From Ignavibacteria bacterium (GTDB taxonomy: Bacteria > Bacteroidota > Ignavibacteria > Tepidaquicellales > OLB5): a stretch of 64,000 nucleotides of DNA. Location of the stretch: positions 62,001-126,000 of the forward strand of contig JADZAP010000009.1 in assembly GCA_020852705.1 (NCBI GenBank), read 5' to 3'. Both the position numbers and the translations under genes were made by a program. Shown in pieces: positions 38,008 to 47,565 of the stretch (the stretch's first letter is position 1; each line of letters opens with the position of its first letter). The notes under the pieces were generated by a model that saw only the letters and a list, made by a program, of their open reading frames with translations, did no database searches and was not told the DNA's origin.

Positions 38008-38868
38008 TTATTTCCATGTTCTAACCCTTACATCACCGTAGGGATAGTCAACTTTAAAATCAAGATAGCTTTGGTTTAGACTTACATTTTCCATTGTGAG
38101 TCTGAAATATTCATTTTGTTTTGGTCTTCTTATTTCAACTTTCTTTGCATACGTGCTTGTGCCGTAATTTGAGAAGTTTGAAAATTCAAACTGAATAAGA
38201 ATTTGCCCCTTTTTATTTAAGTAAATATATTTGTAAACAAAATAATTATCCTTATCTATCCAGTATTTCCTTGTTATTGTTCCGCGCTTTAATGAAAGTA
38301 CGTACATATTTCCGTCTTCAGTCATTGAAAGTTCATCTTTTTTCCCTTTGGAAATCCTTACTGTTCCGGAAAATGAATTTAACATATCATCAAACGTGCA
38401 GCGTATTTTTGTAAGGGTACCTATATTTAGTATAGTTGTTGAACCAGTAGTAACAATATCATTTAAGTCATCAAAAAAAGTGAAACGCTCACGGTTAAAA
38501 TGTGCAACTGCTGCATCAATTCCAAGCGGTCCTTCTATTTTAAACCAAACATCATTTTTTTTCTTTACGTGAATTTCAATATCGCCTGTTTCATCTACTT
38601 TAGGAGTTTTTATTTTTATTTCTCCTGAGGAAATAATATTATCCACTTCTTGTGAGCGTGAATTTACTTCCTTAACAATTCTGGAAACCTCTATTTTTAC
38701 GGGATCTGTTTCTGTGGTTTGTGTTGTATCTTCTGTAATTGTTGTATTTTCTTCAGTAGATAAAGTAGTATCCTGATTAGATAAAGTAGTATCTTGGTTT
38801 TCCTGTGAAAACACAAACATTGAATTTAAAAATATTGTAAAAATAAACAGTATAAAAATTCTAACCAT
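38008..38868 (-). CDS. LolA/DUF4292-like lipoprotein-localisation-type protein
   Basis: Signal peptide (MVRIFILFIFTIFLNSMFVFS), then a Thr/Glu-rich linker containing a 7-residue tandem repeat NQDTTLS (encoded by a 21 bp DNA repeat at 38759-38800), then a beta-rich domain from about residue 70. The pattern IISSGEIKIKTP, VWFKIEGPLGIDAAVAHFN and RFTFFDDLNDI fits DUF4292/LolA-like periplasmic proteins that bind lipid or lipoprotein. Whether it transports lipoproteins is inference. Isolated gene. Confidence 0.75.
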   Translation of the reverse strand: MVRIFILFIFTIFLNSMFVFSQENQDTTLSNQDTTLSTEENTTITEDTTQTTETDPVKIEVSRIVKEVNSRSQEVDNIISSGEIKIKTPKVDETGDIEIHVKKKNDVWFKIEGPLGIDAAVAHFNRERFTFFDDLNDIVTTGSTTILNIGTLTKIRCTFDDMLNSFSGTVRISKGKKDELSMTEDGNMYVLSLKRGTITRKYWIDKDNYFVYKYIYLNKKGQILIQFEFSNFSNYGTSTYAKKVEIRRPKQNEYFRLTMENVSLNQSYLDFKVDYPYGDVRVRTWK

Positions 38869-39024
38869 AATAATAAAATTACTAAATATTTTTATATATA
38901 ACTAATCATAATTAATTGTTAAATTAGCTATTATTTTGAAAGAAATCATCACTATTTAAGAGTAATTCCTATACTAAAAAAACAAATTTGATTAATATTT
39001 TATTCTGAAAGGCTTATTTTTTTA

Positions 39025-40413
39025 ATGAAAACAAGGGTAGAAAAGGATTCTTTAGGCGAAATTAAATTACCCGGCAGTGCATATTACGGTGTGCAAACTC
39101 AGCGGGCAATACAAAACTTTCCGGTTAGCGGCTGGAAGGCACACCCTGTTATGGTTGATGCCTATGTTTATATTAAAAAAGCTGCTGCGATGTCAAATTC
39201 TCAGCTTGGATTGCTTGATAAAAAAATTGCGAATGCTATTATTAGGGCTGCAAACGAAGTTTTAAGCGGAAAGTTAAGAGAGCATTTTGTTGTTGATGTT
39301 TATCAAGCCGGTGCAGGCACTTCACATAACATGAATACAAATGAAGTTCTTGCAAACAGAGGAATTGAACTGCTCGGAGGTAAAAGGGGTAATTACAAAT
39401 TAATAAATCCAAATGACCATGTTAACATGGCTCAGTCAACAAACGATACTTTTCCAACAGCAATGCGGATTGCATCTTTAATAATGGCAAATAGTTTAAT
39501 GCCTGTTATTAAACATTTTCAAAAAACCCTGGAAAAAAAATCAAAGCAGTTTTCCAAAGTTATAAAATCAGGCAGAACTCACCTGCAGGATGCATCACCT
39601 ATTACACTTGGACAGGAATTTGAAGGGTATGCTGAAATTACTGCAAGGCATTACGATCTGATTATTGCTTCACAGAAACACCTTGCAGAGCTTGGCATAG
39701 GAGGCACTGCAGTTGGAACAGGACTGAACACACATGTTAAATACCGCAGTTTAATGGTAAAGAATCTTTCAAAAGTATCGGGATTAAAACTTCGTCCTGC
39801 AAAAAATTATTTTGAAGCTATGCAAAGCATGATGCCGTTTATGGAGCTTTCCAGTGCCATAAACAACTTTGCAATTGATATGACAAAAATAACAAATGAT
39901 CTTCGGCTTTTGGCATCTGGTCCAACAACGGGTTTTGCTGAAATTATTATGCCTGCCGTGCAGCCCGGCTCATCTATTATGCCCGGTAAAGTTAATCCCT
40001 CTATGGCAGAAATGATGAATCAGGTATTGTATCAGGTAATGGGAAATAATCATACTATAATGATGTGCGCGCAGGCAGGTCAATTAGAACTTAATGTTAT
40101 GATGCCCGTGATGATATTTAACATTGTATGGATGATTGAAATATTAAAAAATGCCTTAAAGGCATTTGATGATAAATGTGTTTCGGGTCTTAAGGCAGAT
40201 GAAAAGAAATGCAGAGAATATGCAGAAAAATCTATTAGCATTGTTACCGCTTTAAATCCAATTATTGGTTATTCTAAAGCAGCAGAAATTGCCAAAGAAT
40301 CAGTTAAGACCCACCGCTCAATTATGGATGTGATAAGATCAAAAAATTTAATGCCTGAAAAGGAACTTAATAAGGTGTTAGATTTGATGAAATTAACCAA
40401 ACCGGGATTGTAA
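39025..40413 (+). CDS. aspA: Aspartate ammonia-lyase (aspartase/fumarase superfamily)
   Basis: Class II fumarase/aspartase superfamily enzyme. The signature GSSIMPGKVNP and the N-terminal EVDVYQAGAGTSHNMNTNEV-like stretch VDVYQAGAGTSHNMNTNEV resemble AspA more than FumC (FumC has QTGSGTQSNMNVNEV), and AGQLELNVMMPV is also AspA-like. The active-site NDTFPTAM is shared with FumC. So aspartase (aspartate to fumarate plus ammonia) is most likely, but a fumarase is the main alternative. 462 residues, ATG start. Confidence 0.85.
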   Translation: MKTRVEKDSLGEIKLPGSAYYGVQTQRAIQNFPVSGWKAHPVMVDAYVYIKKAAAMSNSQLGLLDKKIANAIIRAANEVLSGKLREHFVVDVYQAGAGTSHNMNTNEVLANRGIELLGGKRGNYKLINPNDHVNMAQSTNDTFPTAMRIASLIMANSLMPVIKHFQKTLEKKSKQFSKVIKSGRTHLQDASPITLGQEFEGYAEITARHYDLIIASQKHLAELGIGGTAVGTGLNTHVKYRSLMVKNLSKVSGLKLRPAKNYFEAMQSMMPFMELSSAINNFAIDMTKITNDLRLLASGPTTGFAEIIMPAVQPGSSIMPGKVNPSMAEMMNQVLYQVMGNNHTIMMCAQAGQLELNVMMPVMIFNIVWMIEILKNALKAFDDKCVSGLKADEKKCREYAEKSISIVTALNPIIGYSKAAEIAKESVKTHRSIMDVIRSKNLMPEKELNKVLDLMKLTKPGL

Positions 40414-40520
40414 ATTAGTAATCACAGCTTTTCTGCTTTTTAGAAAAGAGATGTAAGGCATATTGGAATATAATTTTATTTTGGGTAAAAAACATTTTGA
40501 AAATTTGACGGCAGAAATTT

Positions 40521-40534
40521 CCCGCCAATGCGGG
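40521..40534. repeat. Small GC-rich hairpin upstream of alr
   Basis: CCCGC (40521-40525) and GCGGG (40530-40534) pair across CAAT, 12 bp before the alr start codon. It could affect alr translation or be part of the same type of CCCGC/GCGGG repeat found at 28285-28301; no T-tract is present. Confidence 0.5.
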
Positions 40535-40545
40535 GATAAAAATAA

Positions 40546-41694
40546 TTGAATCCAACCCGAGCTGAAATAGATTTTGCTAAACTGGCATTTAATGTTGAGC
40601 AGGTAAGGCGACATATACATGGTGAATTTCCTAAGAAAAAAATAAAGATTTGCGGTGTTGTTAAAGCTAATGCTTACGGTCATGGTTTGGAAGAAATCAG
40701 CAAAAAATTAGTTGAACTTGGGATTGATTTTCTTGGTGTTGCAAACTATGATGAAGCTATTAGGCTTAGAAAGCTCATACCAAATACACCTATATTAGTT
40801 TTTGGTACACTTATTCATTCAAAGCTGGAGCCGGCTAAGTATGTATCAATACTGCACAAACATGATCTAACAGCAACAGTTGCTTCGCTTGATACAGCAA
40901 AGTTTCTTGATATTTACAGCAGGCGCTTTAAAAAAAGATTTAAAATACATATTGAAGTAGATACAGGAATGCGAAGAATAGGGTTGGATTTCAAGCGGGC
41001 ATACAGAACCATTCAACAGATTGCAGTTTTAAAAAATTTAGAACTTGAAGGAATTTTTACTCATTTTGCTTCTTCTGAAGAAAAAAATAAATCTTTTTCT
41101 AAACTGCAGCTTAAAAGATTTAATAAACTGCTTGCTGAACTAAAAAAAGCGGGAATTGAATTTCCGTTAGTGCACTCAGCAAACAGTGGTGCTGTTTTAG
41201 ACCTTAGGGAATCTTATTTCAATATGGTGCGTCCGGGTCTTTTGCTCTACGGATACTATCCGGGAAATAGTGTAAAAAATAAAATTTCTTTAAAGCCTAT
41301 AATGAACCTGAAGTCAAAAGTTACCTTTATAAAGAAAATTGATAAAGGTGAAAGTGTAAGCTATAACCAAAAATATTTTGCCTCTAAACCGGAATTTATT
41401 GGGTCAGTTCCTATAGGCTACGGAGATGGCTATCAGAGAAAACTTACAAATAAAGCACGGGTTTCAATTAACAAAAAACTTTACAAACAGGTTGGCGCTG
41501 TTACGATGGATTGGATTATGGTTGAGCTTGGCAAAAGGTATAAAATTAACATTGGCGATGATGTGATGCTTATGGGTGATGATAATGGCAACGAGCTTGG
41601 CGCTGATAAGATTGCTCAAATGTGCGGAACTATTACTTATGAAATCTTATGTGCTGTTGCTGATAGGGTTGAAAGAGTATATCTGAACGGATAA
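40546..41694 (+). CDS. alr: Alanine racemase
   Basis: PLP enzyme that makes D-alanine for peptidoglycan. The PLP lysine is Lys40 in CGVVKANAYGHG, the catalytic Tyr is in GESVSYNQKY, and the C-terminal MDWIMVELG and MCGTITYEIL are family features. Length 382. It starts at TTG (40546), the only start before the conserved core. It is followed by a 600-residue acidic protein after 18 bp. Confidence 0.93.
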   Translation: MNPTRAEIDFAKLAFNVEQVRRHIHGEFPKKKIKICGVVKANAYGHGLEEISKKLVELGIDFLGVANYDEAIRLRKLIPNTPILVFGTLIHSKLEPAKYVSILHKHDLTATVASLDTAKFLDIYSRRFKKRFKIHIEVDTGMRRIGLDFKRAYRTIQQIAVLKNLELEGIFTHFASSEEKNKSFSKLQLKRFNKLLAELKKAGIEFPLVHSANSGAVLDLRESYFNMVRPGLLLYGYYPGNSVKNKISLKPIMNLKSKVTFIKKIDKGESVSYNQKYFASKPEFIGSVPIGYGDGYQRKLTNKARVSINKKLYKQVGAVTMDWIMVELGKRYKINIGDDVMLMGDDNGNELGADKIAQMCGTITYEILCAVADRVERVYLNG

Positions 41695-41712
41695 AATAAT
41701 ATATGTTCAAAT

Positions 41713-43515
41713 ATGACATTTAAAAAAGATTACATTAATTACCTGTTGTACACAGTTGTAAATTCACCACAAAGTGAGTTCAAAGAAAACTACCGGCTTT
41801 GTAAGCTTGTTGATAGTATTATTGCCGTTGATGATGTTCTTAAGATCACATATCTTTTAGGCAAAACAGCTGGATTGGAACTGCTGTTTAAATATCTGCT
41901 TTATATTTCTGATAAAATTGATAAATCACAGGTTACAATATTTAATTTACAGGATAATTTTGAATATGATAAGCTGAATATAAAGAAGATTTGTTCTAAA
42001 ATAAATATTTACAAGAGTGAAAATGTACAAGATGCAATAAAGGAAATAACATCTGAAAAAGCTGTAGATTTTTCGGATGAAAAATCTGCCGGAAACCAAA
42101 AGGAAACCATTAAAATTAATACTGAAGAAAATGAAAGCTCAGCTAAAATTGTAGAACTTGACGATATTGAAAATACGGAATTTGATGAAGAAGAAAATGA
42201 AAAGCCGAGCTTAATGCTGATAGAAAATCCAGAAACATATACCGGTGAAGCAGAAGTGTTTGAATTGGAAAGTATAACCGAAGCAATTGAAAATCCGGAT
42301 AAAGCAGAAGAATTTGTTGAAGAAAATACCGGTAAATATCAAAATGAAAATGAAAGTCTGGATGAAGAAACAGGCGAAAGCTCGCCAATTGATGAAAAAG
42401 ATTTGATATTAGAAAGTGAAGAATCAGAAATAACAGATGGATCTAATTTAATTGAAAATACAGATGAAGGGCTTCCGGATATTGTAATAGAAGTGCATAA
42501 ACCGCTCGGAGCATCACAAGAATCAGAACATGTAAGAGAAGAAGCTATTACAAATGAAGCATATATTAAATTTGAAACTAAATTTTTTGAAGAAGTAAAG
42601 ATACTTGAAAAACTTTTAGCATCAGTATCAAAAGAACGCAGTACAGAAAGTTTTGGCAGCACGAGCGAAAAGAATCTGCAATGCATAACAGAAATACTTG
42701 GTATTACAAGTGAGCTTTCCAATCTTTCACGACAGTTGTCATTTGACCTTATTGCAGATATTTTTTTAACAATGAACATTTATTTTACCAAATCAATCAG
42801 CAATCCGCAAATTTTAAATGATGAACGTATAAAACTGCTCGATTCATCTCTTGCTTTAGTTAACAGTCTTATTAAGGGTGAAGATTATCTTAATTACGAT
42901 ACAATAGTTGAAAAAATAGAAAAACTTAAAAACGATATCAGCGGAGAGGACGAAGAAGAAATCGGAGAAGAATTTACCGAAAATGATGACTCTATTAAAG
43001 AACAATTGCCGGCTTTGAATGAAATTGAACATGAAAAATTTGAAAAAGAAAACGATGGATTAAGCAGAGAAGAATATATACAGCAATTTCTGCCAAAATC
43101 AACAGAAGAAAAACCTGCTGTTAAACAATCTCAGATAGAAACGGCTGTTTTTAAGTTAAAATATCTAATTAGAGAGTTTGAAAAAAGCTTTGCATATATT
43201 AATGATTTAAAAGGTGAATACAGCCGCTTTGATGCCATTGAGAAAATTAGTGATCTTTATAATGCTTTAAGGCTAATTGCCAAAATTTCTGCAGCAATTA
43301 AATACAATGATGTTTTAAAACTTGCGGAAGTTACTTATGTATTTTTAAAATATGTAAAAGATTACAGAATGGATATGCAGGAACCCGAAATTCAGCAGAT
43401 AATAAAGTATATTATTTTTACATTTAAAATGCTGTTAACAGAACGCAAACCTGAGGATTTTAATGTGCTTGTACAGCATCTTAATAATCCGGTAAAAATA
43501 TTTACTGATTCTTAA
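41713..43515 (+). CDS. Acidic protein with two possible Hpt-like helical modules
   Basis: Not recognised. The 600 residues comprise an N-terminal helical region (to about 110), a very acidic low-complexity middle (about 125-270, rich in Glu/Asp), then two helical regions: about 285-400 (YIKFETKFFEEVKILEKLL and following) and about 475-590 (LIREFEKSFAYIND and following). Their length and hydrophobic pattern resemble Hpt four-helix bundles of CheA, but the HTLKG-type phospho-His is not seen. No signal peptide, so it is probably cytoplasmic. It lies between alr and manC. Confidence 0.6.
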   Translation: MTFKKDYINYLLYTVVNSPQSEFKENYRLCKLVDSIIAVDDVLKITYLLGKTAGLELLFKYLLYISDKIDKSQVTIFNLQDNFEYDKLNIKKICSKINIYKSENVQDAIKEITSEKAVDFSDEKSAGNQKETIKINTEENESSAKIVELDDIENTEFDEEENEKPSLMLIENPETYTGEAEVFELESITEAIENPDKAEEFVEENTGKYQNENESLDEETGESSPIDEKDLILESEESEITDGSNLIENTDEGLPDIVIEVHKPLGASQESEHVREEAITNEAYIKFETKFFEEVKILEKLLASVSKERSTESFGSTSEKNLQCITEILGITSELSNLSRQLSFDLIADIFLTMNIYFTKSISNPQILNDERIKLLDSSLALVNSLIKGEDYLNYDTIVEKIEKLKNDISGEDEEEIGEEFTENDDSIKEQLPALNEIEHEKFEKENDGLSREEYIQQFLPKSTEEKPAVKQSQIETAVFKLKYLIREFEKSFAYINDLKGEYSRFDAIEKISDLYNALRLIAKISAAIKYNDVLKLAEVTYVFLKYVKDYRMDMQEPEIQQIIKYIIFTFKMLLTERKPEDFNVLVQHLNNPVKIFTDS

Positions 43516-43567
43516 TTTATATAATATACCATATTTTAAAAATTGATAATAAATTTTATTTGATAAA

Positions 43568-44656
43568 ATGAAATCATACGCAATTGTAATGGCAGGCGGT
43601 GTTGGTGCAAGGTTTTGGCCCTATGGCACATCAAAACTGCCTAAACAGTTTTTACCGATAACTGATTCTGCAGAAACAATGCTGCAGCTTACAATAAAAA
43701 GGTTGAAAGATATTTTCCCCATTGAACAGGTATTTATTATTACCAACAAGCAGTATATTGATTTAGTCAAAAAACAGCTGCCAAGGATTCCTAAAGAAAA
43801 TATAATTGGTGAGCCTGTTGGCAGAAATACCGCTCCCTGTATTGGTCTGGCTTCTACAATTTTAAAGCAATATGACGAAAAAGCAAAGATGTTTGTTGTT
43901 CCTGCCGATCATTTAATAGAAAATGTTGAAGAATTTACAAAAGCTGTTAAAGCAGGTTTAAAGTTTGTAGAAGAAAAAGATGCAATTGTTACATTAGGTA
44001 TAGTTCCAAATCACCCTGAAACAGGGTACGGATATATTCAGTTTATTGAAGATGCTTACTTTAAATCTGATATTAATAATATTAATATTTACCGTGTAAA
44101 AACTTTTGCCGAAAAACCTACATTGGAAACTGCGAAAGTATTTCTTGAAAGCGGTGATTTTTTATGGAATAGCGGTATGTTTATTTTCAGAGCAGATACA
44201 ATTCTTAAACAAATGAGCGAGCAACTGCCTGATTTGTATCACCAAATGCTGAAAATTGAGCAAGCATTACATACGCAAAAATACCGCAATGTGCTTGAAC
44301 AAGTATTTGCTGAAATAAAAAGTATTTCCATAGATTACGGCGTAATGGAAAAAGCTGCAAATGTTTATGTTATAAAAGCCGATCTCAAATGGAGTGATCT
44401 TGGAAGCTGGGATGAAGTTGCCAGACTTAAAACCAGAGATAAGAACAATAATACTATTATGGGGGATAATTATATAAAGGATTCGCATAATAATCTCATA
44501 ATGTCGCCAAAAGGATTTGTAGGTGTTATTGGTGCTGATGACTTAATAATTATAAACACAAAAGACGGACTTCTTGTGTGTAAAAAAGAGAGGTCACAGG
44601 AAGTTAAAGAAATTGTAGATTACCTGAAAAGAAAAGGATTAAGCGATTATATATGA
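43568..44656 (+). CDS. manC: Mannose-1-phosphate guanylyltransferase
   Basis: Makes GDP-mannose from mannose-1-phosphate and GTP, for LPS or glycan synthesis. Signature AGGVGARFWPYGTSKLPKQF (Gly-rich nucleotide loop with the catalytic KxPKQF) at the N-terminus, then FVVPADHLI, FAEKPTLETA, LWNSGMFIFRAD and DLGSWDEVA. Length 362 is the usual single-domain form without an isomerase domain. The next gene overlaps by 4 bp. Confidence 0.95.
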   Translation: MKSYAIVMAGGVGARFWPYGTSKLPKQFLPITDSAETMLQLTIKRLKDIFPIEQVFIITNKQYIDLVKKQLPRIPKENIIGEPVGRNTAPCIGLASTILKQYDEKAKMFVVPADHLIENVEEFTKAVKAGLKFVEEKDAIVTLGIVPNHPETGYGYIQFIEDAYFKSDINNINIYRVKTFAEKPTLETAKVFLESGDFLWNSGMFIFRADTILKQMSEQLPDLYHQMLKIEQALHTQKYRNVLEQVFAEIKSISIDYGVMEKAANVYVIKADLKWSDLGSWDEVARLKTRDKNNNTIMGDNYIKDSHNNLIMSPKGFVGVIGADDLIIINTKDGLLVCKKERSQEVKEIVDYLKRKGLSDYI

Positions 44657-45051
44657 TAAATAAAATTTCTCATCTGGGTATAGCAGTAAAAGACCTGAAA
44701 ACAGCTTCAGAAATGTACCGAAAACTTTTTCAAACAGAGCCTTCTGAAATGGAACATATTGAAGAACAGAAAGTAAATGTAGTAAAATTTACAATTGGGC
44801 AGTCAACAATTGAACTTCTGGAAGGAACATCAGAAGACTCACCAATTTGCAGGTTCATAGAAAAAAAAGGTGAAGGTATTCACCATATAGCTTATGAATC
44901 AGACAACATAAATATAGAGCTTAATAGACTTGAAAACGATGGTTTTGAGCTGATAAACAACAAACCGCTTACCGGCAGTGATAATATGCTTATAGCTTTT
45001 GTTAAGCCAAAATCCATTGGCGGAGTTTTAACTGAAATTTGCCAGCATTAA
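44653..45051 (+). CDS. mce: Methylmalonyl-CoA epimerase
   Basis: VOC-fold metalloenzyme converting (S)- to (R)-methylmalonyl-CoA in propionate metabolism. Metal ligands fit: His7 in KISHLGIAV, His in GEGIHHIAYE and Glu in VLTEICQH. The 132 residues are standard. It overlaps the manC stop by 4 bp (ATGA), although the functions are unrelated, so this is a shared transcript rather than a pathway operon. Confidence 0.92.
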   Translation: MINKISHLGIAVKDLKTASEMYRKLFQTEPSEMEHIEEQKVNVVKFTIGQSTIELLEGTSEDSPICRFIEKKGEGIHHIAYESDNINIELNRLENDGFELINNKPLTGSDNMLIAFVKPKSIGGVLTEICQH

Positions 45052-45098
45052 AATAACTCTAAAGTAATAAGTTCCGGCATTAAAAATATATTTTATAT

Positions 45099-46232
45099 TT
45101 GCAGGAGATAAAAAAAATACTTTTTCTGGCAGAAGGTCAGATGGGAGATTCAATTGTATTAACGCCTGCTCTTAAAGCATTAAAACAAAAATATCCTTAT
45201 GTTAAAATATCTATTTTACTTTTTCACCGCAGAAAATATTTAAAGTGTATTTCCAAACCACATCCATTTATTGAACTATCAAAATTTGAAGGTACTGCTG
45301 AAATTTTTAAAAATAATCCTTTTACAGATGAAGTGCTTGAGCTTGACCGCAAAGCAATACGGGAGCTTAAAGGGTTAAAACGATTAAAAGCTGAGCTTTA
45401 TTGTATTAAATTTTTAAGATCTCAGAAATTTGACGCAGTTATTTCTACTTTTCCTCAAAACAGATTTGTTTTGTGGTCATTTTTTGCCGGTATAAAAATT
45501 AGAATTGGTGAAAAAGGACAGCAATTCGAAGGTCTTTTAACACATAAACCGCAGATAAATCGAAGTGATTTTGGGGTACTTAATTATTTTTGCAATCTTC
45601 TGTTACCACTTGGAATTACAGTAAAGGATAAAAATACAATTTTTAATTTAACAGAAGAAGCAAGAGTTATTGCAAAAGAAATCCTGTTTAGCGAAGACAT
45701 TAAATCCGGTAAAAAATTACTGATAATACATCCGGGTGCAAGCGATAAAGACAGACAATGGTCCCCTGAAAAAATGGCTGAATTGTTCAAATTACTGAAT
45801 TCTCAAAATAATATACAGTTGATGACTGTATTCAGTGAGTATGATAAAGACTATATTAACATTTTAGAACATTTACTTGAAAAAAAAATAAGAAAAATAA
45901 AAACTGAAAAAATCTCTGAGCTTGCTGGATTATTTTCTTTTGCGGATGCTGTGCTTGTTCATAATTCAGGTCCAAGACATTTAGCTGCTTCTTTAGGAAT
46001 TAAAACAATTGCTCTACTTGAAAAATATGATGATATTATTTGGAAAGTTTACGAAAACGAAGATTTGCACCGGATTATACTTTCAGAAAAAATATGCAAA
46101 TTCTGTAATGCTAATAAATGCAGGGGAATAATTCCGCCTGGCAATATTTATGGTGCATCCTGTATAAATGATATTTCTGCTGAAGTTGTTTATAACAGTA
46201 TAACTTCATTTCTTGCTGATACAAATATATAA
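45099..46232 (+). CDS. Glycosyltransferase family 9 (LPS heptosyltransferase-like)
   Basis: Second GT9 enzyme in the window, probably for LPS core. N-terminus KILFLAEGQMGDSIVLTPAL is the family start; the donor-binding part has LLIIHPGASDKDRQWSPEKM and AVLVHNSGPRHLAASLGIKT. The start is TTG at 45099 giving LQEIKKILFL. A TATATTTG box at 45094-45101 overlaps this codon, so either the box is not a promoter or translation begins slightly downstream. Cys-rich C-terminal end (CKFCNANKC). Confidence 0.82.
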   Translation: MQEIKKILFLAEGQMGDSIVLTPALKALKQKYPYVKISILLFHRRKYLKCISKPHPFIELSKFEGTAEIFKNNPFTDEVLELDRKAIRELKGLKRLKAELYCIKFLRSQKFDAVISTFPQNRFVLWSFFAGIKIRIGEKGQQFEGLLTHKPQINRSDFGVLNYFCNLLLPLGITVKDKNTIFNLTEEARVIAKEILFSEDIKSGKKLLIIHPGASDKDRQWSPEKMAELFKLLNSQNNIQLMTVFSEYDKDYINILEHLLEKKIRKIKTEKISELAGLFSFADAVLVHNSGPRHLAASLGIKTIALLEKYDDIIWKVYENEDLHRIILSEKICKFCNANKCRGIIPPGNIYGASCINDISAEVVYNSITSFLADTNI

Positions 46233-46275
46233 ATAAATAGAAAGATTAAATATAAATCCTTAAATTTGCTGCAAT

Positions 46276-46734
46276 ATGAAAGTTGTTTTAATTTCAATTG
46301 TATTGTTATTTTCAACCAAAATTATGGCTCAGGAAAATGATATGCTGAAACTGCTATGGATTGTAGATAAATGGCGTTTATCAGAAAACGATAAAACAAT
46401 AGTTGAACAATGGGTTATTGTTAATGATAGTCTCTATACAGGAAGCTCTAATACCAGCATTAACGGAAAGGTTATCTTTAGTGAAACATTGACTATTGAA
46501 AATACTAATGAAGGTATTTTTTATTCCGCAGATGTATCGCATAATCCTGCACCGGTTAGATTTAAACTTACAAATATTAATGATAACTGTGCTGTGTTTG
46601 AAAATCCTGACCATGATTTCCCGAAGAAGATAACTTATGCTAACAAAAATGGCAACTTGCATGCTTTTATAGAAGGACCAGGCAATGATGGTACATATAA
46701 AATAATAAATTTTTATTTTTACAAAGAAAGATAA
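46276..46734 (+). CDS. DUF6265 family secreted protein
   Basis: Signal peptide of about 18 residues (MKVVLISIVLLFSTKIMAQ). The mature 130 residues fit the DUF6265 pattern: WIVDKWRLSENDKTIVEQW, SLYTGSSNTSINGK and CAVFENPDHDFPKKITY. Function unknown. A TAAATTTG box (46261-46268) lies just before the ATG, but without a clear -33 element. Confidence 0.8.
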   Translation: MKVVLISIVLLFSTKIMAQENDMLKLLWIVDKWRLSENDKTIVEQWVIVNDSLYTGSSNTSINGKVIFSETLTIENTNEGIFYSADVSHNPAPVRFKLTNINDNCAVFENPDHDFPKKITYANKNGNLHAFIEGPGNDGTYKIINFYFYKER

Positions 46735-46749
46735 AATCGGAAGTTTATA

Positions 46750-47565
46750 TTGTTAGATAATCACTCCATAGAAATTATCACGGATAAGATAATTAATTAT
46801 CTGCCAAAACTTGCTTTGGCAATTTTAACATTAATTATTGGTCTATACCTAATTAAATTCTTTTTAAAATTCATTAACCGAATAATGAATGTTAAAAAGG
46901 TTGATGAATCACTTCGTCCCTTCTTTAAGACAATTATTTCAATAGTACTTAAAGTTATGCTTCTTATAAGTGTTATGGGAATGATTGGAATTGAAATGAC
47001 ATCATTTATTGCTTTGCTAGGTGCTGTTGGAATTTCAATAGGTATGGCTCTTTCTGGCTCATTGCAGCATTTTGCAGGCGGAGTGCTATTGCTTATTTAT
47101 AAACCGTTTAACAAAGGTGATTTAATAGAAGCACAGGGTCAAAAAGGTACAGTTAAAGAGTTAAGAATGTTTAACACTGTATTAAGCACTCTTGATAATA
47201 AAACTGTATTTATACCTAATGGTCCTCTTTCTACCGGCACAATTGTAAATTATACCCTTGAACCAACCAGAAGAGTTGATACTGTTTTTTCTATCAGTTA
47301 TAATGATGATATTGATAAAGCAAAAGCAATTATTCTTAATGTAATAAGCAAAAATGATAAATTATTAAAGGAACCCGAACCTGTAATTGGAATAGTTGCA
47401 CTTGCTGATAGCAGTGTGAAAATTGAATCGAGAGTCTGGGTAAATACTCTCGACTATTTAGATATGAATTTTTTTATGTATGAAGAAGTTAAAAAGCAAT
47501 TTGATAAAGAAGGAATTACTATTCCTTTCCCGCAAATGAATGTAACAATAAAAAACCCTGAATGA
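46750..47565 (+). CDS. mscS: Small mechanosensitive channel (MscS family)
   Basis: Osmotic safety valve of the inner membrane. Three N-terminal helices, the third with the Gly/Ala-rich pore (ALLGAVGISIGMALSGSL), then the beta domain KPFNKGDLIEAQGQKGTVKEL and the C-terminal alpha/beta part. Size 271 matches MscS. The start is TTG at 46750; the next in-frame ATG would remove the first helix. It overlaps the next gene by 4 bp. Confidence 0.9.
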   Translation: MLDNHSIEIITDKIINYLPKLALAILTLIIGLYLIKFFLKFINRIMNVKKVDESLRPFFKTIISIVLKVMLLISVMGMIGIEMTSFIALLGAVGISIGMALSGSLQHFAGGVLLLIYKPFNKGDLIEAQGQKGTVKELRMFNTVLSTLDNKTVFIPNGPLSTGTIVNYTLEPTRRVDTVFSISYNDDIDKAKAIILNVISKNDKLLKEPEPVIGIVALADSSVKIESRVWVNTLDYLDMNFFMYEEVKKQFDKEGITIPFPQMNVTIKNPE

